Part shown: piece by piece, positions 32,780 through 41,000 of the stretch
How the letters are laid out: each line of letters begins with the position of its first letter
Position numbering within the stretch: the first letter of the stretch is position 1
Source of the DNA: Mesostigma viride
Lineage: Eukaryota > Streptophyta > Mesostigmatophyceae > Mesostigmatales > Mesostigmataceae
DNA length: 41,000 bases
Direction: 5' to 3'
Assembly (NCBI GenBank): GCA_009746045.1
Contig: RPFO01000744.1
Span: forward strand, 1-41,000
The notes under the pieces: model-generated
The model's input: only the letters and a program-made list of their open reading frames with translations
The model's database searches: none
What the model was told of the DNA's origin: nothing
Position numbers and translations under genes: made by a program

Positions 32780-35269
32780 ACAAAACCATCATGGTTAATA
32801 GCGAGAAGCCTCAGGCTCTCATGGCTGCTCCTTCTTGATCCGCGTGACAAGCAGAATGTGCCTGCTGCTTCTGCTTGCGGAAAGCTATAGTGGGCTTGAA
32901 GAACTTCGACAAAACTACAGTATCTGCGGGGCTGTATCCCAGTTTGAAGTTGGCTCGTCTTTTGGGCGCATTTATTGAAGGCTGGCTCCAATCGTCCAAC
33001 TGTACGTCCGCCGACCTTTCAAGCTTGGTGCGAGGTATGGCGAGGACGGCCCACATCATGTTTGTTTTGTACCGGGTGGCAGGGACTAAGTAACTTCCTC
33101 CCCGCACAATTATATCATGGTGTCCAGGCATTTGTGCATACTGCGTTCTGCAACGTTGCAAATTGATGCAAGTGTACTACCCTGGCTGCCCGTACCCTGT
33201 GTTTTTGCAAGGCACGGATGGGTGTGAGCGCTTGTTTGGCCGGGAAGTCACGCACACTCACTCACTCTCGCAACTTCTCTCATATGTCTGCATGCACAAA
33301 CTTCGGGGCTGTGCACACGGAACGTTGATGCTCTGTCATGCAAAAGCTGATACAGCTAGACTGGGATAGAGCATCCCTGCGGCTTAGCCACACCTTTGAC
33401 CAATGATGTGAACGCAAAGAGTTGGGGGGGTGAGTTGGCGATGTTCATTTGGAACAGCTGTGGGTTGCAGCCGGGCAGGCCTTGGCAAAAGCTGATTTGG
33501 TTGAGAGTGAGCTTTTTTTGGAGAGCTCACCTGACCTTGCATTTGCGGCCCTCTGTATGGATGGACTCTAATTCTTTGACGCTACGCAACCCGAAAGGGG
33601 TGCGTGTGGGCGTTAAGGCTGTGGTGGGGGATCGAGTCGGCTGACCTAGATGTTGAGGAGGAATATCCTAATGCGGCTGCTATAAATTGGGATAATGATG
33701 TGGATGCCACTGCCACTGCCACTATGCTGGATGTGGATGCCACTATCGCTGACTTGGATGGACCAAATGCGGGTGCTGGGAAGGATGATGTGGATGGACC
33801 AATGGATCTCACTACGGTGAATCTGGATGAGGTTGAGGCAGATCCTCTCGATCCTTGCTGATCAACAAGCAGCCGCTGATGGCACCCCGGCACATTTGAG
33901 GATGGCGAGGCCGGTGCAGTGCCATGCATATATTCCAAGCTTAATTGTCGATGTTGGGGGCGGCAATATGGTATTCAAAGTTACCGTCCTCCGCCTTCGT
34001 CTTTCCAAGGATCCCTGATCGAATGACAGATTATAACACGGGTGCAAGATAAGTCAAGGACCAACCGCGGAGTAGCATATCTGACAAGAGTTCTTTCGAC
34101 AAATTGAAGCTGTTCTGTTGTTGCATGATCCTGTGACGATGCTTGTGAAAGTGGGGGTCAGCATGCTTTGGCTCTCTTGAAAGTTGTAAAGTTAGAGGTA
34201 CCAACACGTGCTGGTGGAAAGTGGTCAGTTCCCACTATTACATCCCAACAATTTGGTGATCCTGATACTAGGATAACGGGGGTGCATGCTGATGCACATG
34301 TGTTACCATGTTGAAGATGGAGTTGGCATGTTTACATGGCAGCCTAAAGAGGTTGGGAAGCAGGAGATAACATTTCCGCCAACACTCGTGAACACCATCT
34401 CCATGGGAAGTTACCGAGCTTGCGTCAGACGGGATGGCAGTTGGTTTCTTTAAACAAGACGATCTGACATGTGCAGTCTTTGAGGCAACTTTGCTCACCT
34501 CGAGTTCAAGGTTGGATCTTTTGTCGCTGCCTTGGTCCAGCAAGTTTCCTTATCCGAGAGCAGATAATGCCGCCCCGTCACTGGTTATGCACTGCATGGG
34601 GTGCCATCGCAAGCTGCGGCACGCAGATATCGTGGCTCCTCCAAAGGCTGGCTTAGAGCGTGATGTGTGCATTGTCCTACATGCAATTCTATGATGAAGG
34701 TGACTGCCCTCCGTACACACGTGGCGAGGCACTTGTTTGAAACGGGACTTGATGGCATGTCAATGTGTGGGATTGTGCCCTGTCCACGGCAGAGCTGTGG
34801 ATTTTGCGGCCAATTGTGCACAGATACCATGTGCATGTAAATCTAGTTTGAGCGTGGTGGCAGGGACAACCAAGATTGTTAGCAACTGTCTTTTTTTCCC
34901 GGGAGATAAGATGCACTACATGGCAGCCAAAAAGTACACACGTGCCGGCCCTTGCACTAATGTGCCTGCCAAATGCCTTAGATGTTGGGATGTGGGGATG
35001 TGGGGACTGAGCAGTATGTGTGGTCGTACTACATGCTAGACCATATACAAATCCATCATCCTGAAGAGCTTGCCAACCTAGAACGTTGGAAACAGACCGT
35101 TGAAGAGTATGCATTGACAAAGGAAATGTTGAGTGGCATTATGGGGGGGGAAAGCCAAAAGGGAGTGGCACGTTTGAGCAGTTTTATTGCAAGGCTCAAG
35201 ATAGCATCATCAGGCCTTGCCGAAGAGGAACCAAAGGGCTTTTTCTGGAGCAAGATATTGGCCGCTTAG
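32780..35269 (+). pseudogene. decayed large mobile-element-type protein
   Basis: Plus-strand frames separated by shifts and stops give an ordered set of segments. DPRDKQNVPAA (about 32830) comes first, then ARLLGAFIEGWLQ and SSLVRGMARTAHIMFVLYRV (to 33080). Next are YPGCPYPVFLQGTDGCERLFG (33175-33240), LDWDRASLRLSHTFD (33355-33405) and a KSWGG/LWVAAGQALAKA segment. An acidic linker (33640-33860) and a cysteine-rich segment (CGLCPVHGRAVDF, then SNCLFFPGDKMHY and GPCTNVPAKC, 34760-34980) follow. Last is an HHPEELANLERW C-terminus with a stop at 35267. From memory this order resembles a family of long, uncharacterised, transposon-associated proteins abundant in basidiomycete fungi; I could not verify that. 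It is clearly non-functional. Confidence 0.45.
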
Positions 35270-35279
35270 CAGTTAGCAT

Positions 35280-36075
35280 AAATAATTATTAACATCGCAA
35301 AGATGTGTAATGATGTATGAAAATGCCCGGCATTAGTTGTTCCAGTTGTAAGCGTGAGAATGCCACGAATTCCGCCATGGTTCTTGCAGGAAGTTGCCTT
35401 TATTAATAACAAGGAAACACAGACGTAAGTCACGTCACTTCCAAGACTGCACGCAGCACAGACGACAGGGTCGCAGTGCCAAGAGAACGTGCACGCAAGA
35501 ACTAGCGTCCCGGTGCGACCAAGTCACACATATAGGTTGTTAGGGACGCGTCCAAGTAATCAGCTGCACTGTCACAGCCGAACTGTCAATCAATTGATTA
35601 CACAGACTCTGGCACGCCTTTGGCGCGCAGATCTATCAATTGTCCATACGGCTAGTCCTGTGGACCTATCCGTACACTACTCAGCATCAATTGTCTCATA
35701 GGTCCTGGCGCGCTACAGTGCGCCTACCTATCAATTGACCATCAAGTCCTGTACAAGTCCTGTCAACGTCCTGCGGACTATCAAAGTGACACTTGTACAT
35801 CCTGTGTCCGTACGCGCCCACAGTGGCGCGCCGGGTACTGTCGGCACAGCCTAGGAAACGTCATAACTTTTACGTTCCTTAACCAAATGAGGCGTTCAAG
35901 GTGCCGTTGGAAAGAGCGTAACAATCTCTATCCATCTAACGTAAATCCTTTACGTTAACTCCAATCCCTTCTTTTCTTTAGGGATCACATCCCCTGCCAG
36001 GGACCCTTGAAGTAGCTTGAAATGTCCTTCACTCCAGCTTGAAGCTTGAACAGATGTCTTTAATGGCCAATGCCA
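35280..36075 (-). mobile_element. candidate 3' LTR of the Copia-like element
   Basis: On the minus strand a purine tract (aaaagaaagggctgggggaa, 36095-36076) is followed at once by TG, as a polypurine tract precedes a 3' LTR. Within the next 800 bases are an AATAAA (minus strand, about 35404-35399), four atcaattg words (35588-35735) and several gtcctg words that could be U3 enhancer repeats. The far boundary is not fixed and the other LTR is outside the window, so this is a proposal. Confidence 0.35.
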
Positions 36076-36909
36076 TTCCCCCAGCCCTTTCTTTTAAGGA
36101 ACTGGAAAAGAAACAGATCTGCCACAGGGAAAACCATTTCATGAGAAATGGAGAAAACCTATGGAAGTGGCATTACAGAGTACCACCAGATATTAGAAGC
36201 ACACAAAATTAAATACATACAGGTTAATTCTATGAGGTCTTCTCCAGGAATTAATCCCATCACCTCGGTAGAGCCTCCAGTACAATGACCTTCTGGCGGT
36301 GAGTTACATTAATCCCAGATACTAATCCCATAAAACCCAGTACATATTCAATATAAGTACAATAAATCCATGACAATTAAAATACCACTTGACAAAGTAA
36401 GGCGTATTACAATAGTTTGCCTGTCATTCTCTCAACAGGGGTCTATTGGCGCCCGTCTTACGGCGCCCGTCTACTTGCCAGATGGTAAACTGCCACAGCA
36501 AACAAATGACAAAATGAAACACATAGGCAACAATTAAATCCTGCCCTGGGGAACTAGGGAAGTCTGAACAGGCAAACACCTGAACAGGCCAGCTTGTAGA
36601 AACATAATACCAGGGAATCGAACCCCGCCCTATAAACCCCAGAATAAAGGTTCCCAGACCATTGTGAGAAGTATGTACAAATATACATTTCTTTTAAAAT
36701 AGAATACATGGTCTGTAATGGACCTGTCAACCTTGTGTAGTCAACAGCATGAACCCCAGCCAAAACCTGGCTGTATCCTGATTAAAATCAGAGTGAGTGT
36801 ACCATGGTCCATGAGCCTTAGTACAGACTAAAATACAGGTATTATGCCAGTCACAATGCTGACACTACCACACAATCTGCTCTCCAATGCCCTATAACCA
36901 TGCACCAGC
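36076..36909 (-). other. 3' non-coding part of the Copia-like element
   Basis: About 830 bases lie between the RNase H stop and the candidate polypurine tract. No open frame of interest. A tRNA-like gttcgattccc on the minus strand near 36612 is isolated. Confidence 0.4.
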
Positions 36910-37606
36910 TTAGACAGCTTGCTGAGATGGGTCCATCAGAGACTGAAGAACCTTGTATTGCACTGCTGCCTTCTGCACTAGCTTGGTCAAAGCATCAGCA
37001 GGATTGTCAACCCCAGGGATATGCTCAATATTGGCCAAGGAGGACAACTCCTTAAGAAGGAGATAATCCAAGTCCCTACTTCTGGCCATCTGCCTGTGCA
37101 CAAACTGCACCATCCCCATGGAGTCTGTTTTTAGAAGAGTGGTAACCTGAAGTGGCCAAGGAGTGTTAGAAGTCATCTGATGAAGCAACTCCTTCAGATA
37201 AAGGCTTGTGTGAATGCCTTCACAAATAGCCCTGCATTCTGCCACATCACTGCTGACAGCCACCCGTTTGTGCAGGCGACTAAACCAGCTCACCAAACTC
37301 CCCAGGCCTTCCTGTCTGAGCACAAAGAGCCCTGCAGCCCTGCCCCTGACCTTGGAGACCTGCCTGCTGTCCATTGAGCTATCCACATACAGCTCCATGC
37401 AAATGGGTTGTGATAAATCCACTGCAGACAACAGAATGCCAGATGAAGCCCTGACCTGATCAGCCACCTTGGCAGACCCTAGCTCCACCAGCATGTCATC
37501 AGGCAACCTGGCTATGACCATAAGGTCTGGCCTGGAAATGCCTGCCACCCAAGCAACCATGCCCCTCACCATGGGACACAGTGCCTGTGTGATGGTGGAG
37601 GAAGCT
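36910..37606 (-). pseudogene. Copia-like pol: RNase H domain
   Basis: The frame begins with MVRGMVAWVAGISRPDL, the Copia connection region (normally LMYLA..TRPDI). RNase H follows with D64 in LYVDSSM, E112 in SSDVAECRA and D150 in LKTDSMG, and a late HIPGVDNPADALTK. All key carboxylates are present. A one-base shift near 37606 separates this from the RT frame, so the polyprotein is broken here. The natural stop follows at 36912-36910. Confidence 0.85.
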
Positions 37607-38650
37607 TGCTAATGAGGGTCTCTTGATAATCATTGCCCCCCACCAGCAGCATACGCCACTCCCCCCCTTCTTCACCAGTGTGGCCTCCATGCCCACAAAC
37701 AGCAGAGGCTCATTCTCCACCTGCCATTGCTCCCTACCCAGAGGAAACTTGGACTTAATGATGGAGATCAGCTCCTTAAGCCACGACGTGGGAGCTATCA
37801 GATGTAGGTCATCCCCGTGCAGCGAAGCATACACTGGCAGGCCTTCCCATTGCCCCAGAAACAGACAGGGGTCTACAGGAGAGACCTTCAAGTTGCAATG
37901 CTCCTTCAGGAAACGGTTGAGAGTCTCCCTCCAGATTATTGGACTTGACCTCAGGCCCTCCAGGCCCTTGAGGATTTTAAGGAACTCTGTGTGAATGTCC
38001 CTTTTCCATACAGCAGGCACCCTGACATAGAAAGGCGTCTTGCCCTCCCACTTTTCCTGTGCCACATCTGCATCACCCTCCAGAAATGCCCTCTTGAAGT
38101 CTACCACCACTGAGCCATAGTCCAAGCCCTTGTTGAGAAGGCCTAGAAATACACACAGCAGCAGCCTCCAAGTATCATGCAACATGCCAGGGGTATACAA
38201 CTCCTCAGCAGTGCACTCACCAGTACCCTTGAACTCATTCAGCACTGGCCTGACATGTGGTACCTTGACCCCGTCCACCTCCTTCATCTTGATGACAAAC
38301 TTGAGCTTGAGTAGACGTCGTGCAGGAGGCAGGTCATTGACAGGTTCCACGCATTTCTTGGAGATCCAGTCCTCCCCAGATTTAATCAGACCCAGTGTGA
38401 CCTGGGGACACATAATGGGAGAGGACATGAGCTTCACCAGGCCTTGGTAGTTGATAGGGCTGTGTCCAGCAAGTGAGTGAGGACCAATGCCCAAACTGCT
38501 TGGATGACTAGCAGCTGGCAATATGAGGTCATCAACCAAGGGCTCCTGCCCCTGGCACACTTGCACACGCTTAACCGACCTGGTTACTGCACGTGATAGG
38601 TGAGTGGTCCTGAAATTAATCAGTGGGACCTGACCAGCCCCTTCCTTAGT
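37607..38650 (-). pseudogene. Copia-like pol: reverse transcriptase domain
   Basis: An RT of the Copia class: RLLKLKFVIKMKEVDG at the start, VVVDFKRAFLEGD (catalytic Asp), FLKILKGLEGLRSSPIIW and SLHGDDLHLIA, where the usual YVDD box is replaced by HGDD. PLLFVGMEATL follows as the thumb/connection. The frame is open for the whole domain. It joins upstream protease and downstream RNase H only through frameshifts, so it belongs to a defective copy. The HGDD variant keeps both aspartates. Confidence 0.88.
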
Positions 38651-38915
38651 CAGGAGAGAGGACGTGATCACTACCCATCCTGGCATAGGAAATTCTGCCC
38701 CAGAAGAGCAGGTCCTTGATAGCCCTCCAAGACACAAAATGCAGTGTCCTGTCCAAGGATAGGAATGATACCTCACCCAGTACCTTCACGTGTACCCCGC
38801 CACTGAAGTCAGACACAAACTGATAGCTGGGTTCAGTCATGCTGTACCCTGCTGCAGCCTGGTCCCAATGATGGAAACCTGAGAATTAGTGTCTACCTCT
38901 AAGGCAGTGTCCAGC
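38651..38915 (-). pseudogene. Copia-like pol: aspartic-protease-like domain between integrase and RT
   Basis: Reading on the minus strand, ALEVDTNSQVSIIG (Asp at 38893-38891; DTN where retropepsins have DTG/DTS) is followed by HVKVLGEVSFLSL and then LLGQNFLCQDG at 38706-38674, the flap-to-C-terminal pattern of retroviral-type proteases (LLG.DFL). Two frame changes interrupt it, at 38839, where a stop overlaps an ATG, and near 38706. Its place downstream of integrase is unusual; Copia elements normally have protease before integrase. Confidence 0.6.
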
Positions 38916-40376
38916 CCCAGATTGCCATGCCACCTGAGCTTGGCTACCTTGGGCTGCTTCTTGGCTCTTTGTAGAGCCCCAATCAATCCAGCCAAACTTG
39001 TCCCCCTGGGCTTGGTTAGTGCCTTGGGCTTGACAGTTGACTCCCCAGCTGTTGACCTTGCAGCCTGTTCAACAAGTACCTCTGCAACCTGGCCAGGGCT
39101 GACAGATTCCCCTGCAACAGATGTGGTCGTTGCGTCAGTGATGTCACTTGGGACCTGAAAATCCTGCAGATCCTGTGAGCCTTGTGCCTGACTGCCCTCA
39201 TTCATCAGGTTAGGCTTGACATATGACCAACTCAGCCGGTGTACATGCTTTGGTTCGTCCTCCATGCTGACCAAGCATGCGTGGCTAGCTTCATCAACCT
39301 GGGTAACCACCCCAGGACTCCAGCTACCACGTTTGCCATAAAGGCTAGGTTCCTTCCAAGCTAGGACCTTCTGACCCACTTGTGGCTCCAGCATCTTCCA
39401 ACCCCGGTCCTTCTCCCTCAGCTTGGCAAAGGTGACATGTGCAGCATGTTTCCAGCCCTCCAGCACATGTGGTGGGCACAGGCCATGATATAGACCCATT
39501 GGGCTGACAGCAACTCCATCATAGTAGAAGTTAACCCTGCTGTTCAGCTGCTGCTCCACGTTCCTCAGCCATGCACTCCTGACAAGTGCAGGTGCAGACA
39601 AGGGTACCCAGTCTTCAGAGATGATCAATTTCTTGACCTCCTGGATTGCCCTCTCGATAGCACCCTGCTGCCCATGAGCCTCCCTAGGTGTAACCAGCAA
39701 CTCAGGAAGGGTAGGATCACCCTTGAGATGCTGAAACTGCATGTCCACCTGGATCCTTGTGGTAGGAAACTTGGCTCTTACATTCTGCAGGGCAGCCAGC
39801 AAGTACCTGTTCTTCATAGAAGGTAAATGCTCCAGCACCTTGTATTTTGTGTACCTGTCCACGCACACCAACAGTTGCATGCCCCTGATGTGTTGGATAT
39901 CACACTGCAGATCACCAATGCTCTGAGGTAGAGCTTTGGCATGTGATTTCCTGGGCTTGTTGGAGGACAACTGGCACTTACACCGTGAGGCAGCTTGCTG
40001 ACACGCCTTGAGAAGGGGTGCCCTGCCCATACGGAAGGCAAAGTTGTTTGACAGAGAAGTGGCATGCCCAAACATGTTGTGGATTCGGGCACCCAACTCC
40101 TGGTACACAGAGGAAGCAGTCCCTGGCACAGTCAGGACTGTGCTGTCAGGTTGTCCAGCATCACCATGCTGACTTCCATCCTGTTCTGACTCAGAGCCTG
40201 AGTCACCCTGCTCATGCCCAACACCTGGACCGCCAGCAGGGACCACATGCATACCACCAGAGGCCTTCACACCCCTCTGTGGTTGTACATTGGTTTCTCT
40301 CAAAATGAGAGGTCCACCCTCGTGCCCAGCACGAGGATGCATGGGGTCAGACATTCTTACAGCTGCACCAGCTGTC
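38916..40376 (-). pseudogene. Copia-like pol: integrase domain
   Basis: One frame (minus strand, first in-frame ATG at 40414) holds an HHCC-like zinc module (IHNMFGH, then C138 and RCKC), and a core with D172 (LQCDIQHI), D224 (IQVDMQFQH) and E254 (HGQQGAIERAIQEV), matching the D,D,E triad with a shortened second gap of 29 residues. A C-terminal beta-rich part (VGQKVLAWKEPSLYGKRG..WSPGVV) resembles the GKGY-type end of integrases. A linker of about 90 residues rich in Ser, Thr and Gln leads to the protease-like segment. The frame is intact to the MITE boundary at 40376. Confidence 0.85.
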
Positions 40377-40869
40377 GGCCGGGCCCACTTCAAATGTTCC
40401 GCCGTCCAAGCCAAGTGTGTGACACTTTTTCGCTATTTTTGCAAAAAAAAAATAAAATTTCGCACGAGTTCGCGTGATTTTCGCGTGATTTTCGCAAAAT
40501 TTTCACACATTTTCGCACGATTTCGCACGATTTCGCACAATTTTGCATGATTTCGCACAATTTCGCATGGATTTCAACCAAGGGTCGTTTTGGGGAGTGA
40601 CGTTTGACAAAATTTCGCATGAATTCACACACGTTGTGCACATCAAAATTTTTTACCGTCGACATTTTTCACATGAAATTTCGCACAATTTCAGCAAATT
40701 TCGCACAAATTCGCACGATTTCAGCAAATTTCACACGATTTCAGCAAATTTCGCACAATTTCGCACGATTTCGCACGACGAATCACTCTGCAGAGTGACG
40801 ATCGTCGAAAAAGTCAAAAAAACGACCAAAAGTGTCACACTTTTCGGAACATTTGAAGTGGGCCCGGCC
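40377..40869. mobile_element. 493-bp MITE with 25-bp TIRs and TGTC target duplication
   Basis: ggccgggcccacttcaaatg (first 20 of 25 bases, 40377-40401) is exactly inverted at 40845-40869. TGTC precedes the left end (40373-40376) and follows the right end (40870-40873). Just inside each TIR a palindromic agtgtgacact word recurs. The interior is filled with tandem variants of tttcgcacga/tttcgcacaa (about 40455-40780). It encodes nothing recognisable. Confidence 0.9.
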
Positions 40870-40873
40870 TGTC

Positions 40874-41000
40874 AAGGACGTCTTCATAGGAACCTGTACC
40901 TCTCCAGGTGACCTGGGGCCACCCTGAACCTGGAGATCACCCTCTTGTTGCCCAGATATAAAATCTGCATTGGAGCACCTGGCCTCCCCCCTGGGTGAAT
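40874..41000 (-). pseudogene. Copia-like polyprotein, upstream fragment at the window edge
   Basis: A minus-strand frame without stops runs from the edge to the MITE (…GEVQVPMKTSLT). It continues in phase with AGAAVRMSDP on the other side once the insert and one TGTC copy are discounted. Composition is Gly/Ser/Gln-rich with no domain. Gag and any upstream protease lie outside the window. Confidence 0.6.

Noticed and set aside
36603-36625. minus-strand tRNA-like gttcgattccc
   Set aside because: No matching A-box, anticodon stem or acceptor stem could be folded around it; an isolated B-box match is not enough.

Overview
This window is nuclear DNA of a eukaryote: GT-AG introns interrupt the coding regions, microsatellites and satellites are abundant, and decayed retrotransposons and DNA transposons fill most of the right half. 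A TTTAGGG-type telomere-like array (3167-3216), GC-rich coding exons, a cilium-associated LRRC9-like gene and a Copia-like element together suggest a flagellated protist. A green-lineage alga is my best guess, but the species cannot be fixed from sequence alone.

Left third (1-15060): two genes lie head to head. On the minus strand, exons between 5722 and 1893 encode the N-terminus of an LRRC9-like leucine-rich-repeat protein that runs off the left edge through repeat-packed introns, one of them apparently GC-AG. On the plus strand, seven exons from 7029 to 15054 join in phase 0 into a protein of about 1087 residues with RING, two B-boxes, coiled coil, filamin-type repeat and a probable beta-propeller. 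This is the layout of the TRIM-NHL E3 ligase / RNA-regulator class. The 1.3 kb between the two starts holds a SINE-like insert and must contain both promoters.

Middle (15060-28360): no intact host gene is certain. There are decayed LINE remnants (RT with a YADD box, two ORF1-like copies and a minus-strand ORF2 tail), one candidate zinc-finger gene (19406-19894), a GGGCAT satellite ending in a perfect 37-bp-arm palindrome, a head-to-tail dimeric repeat (21259-23584), and a perfect (TTG)162 array flanked by inverted motifs.

Right (28360-41000): nested mobile DNA. A 3.7 kb element (28458-32168) has 15-bp terminal inverted repeats, subterminal GAACATGTTC-type arrays and an outer inverted pair; inside it are two tandem modules that each carry a ubiquitin-like exon fragment. 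Next comes a decayed large mobile-element protein (about 32780-35269). A minus-strand Copia-like retrotransposon (candidate 3' LTR about 35280-36075, pol 36910-41000+) follows. Its visible domain order is integrase, aspartic protease, reverse transcriptase, RNase H, which differs from the canonical order. A 493-bp MITE with 25-bp TIRs and a TGTC target duplication interrupts its reading frame.
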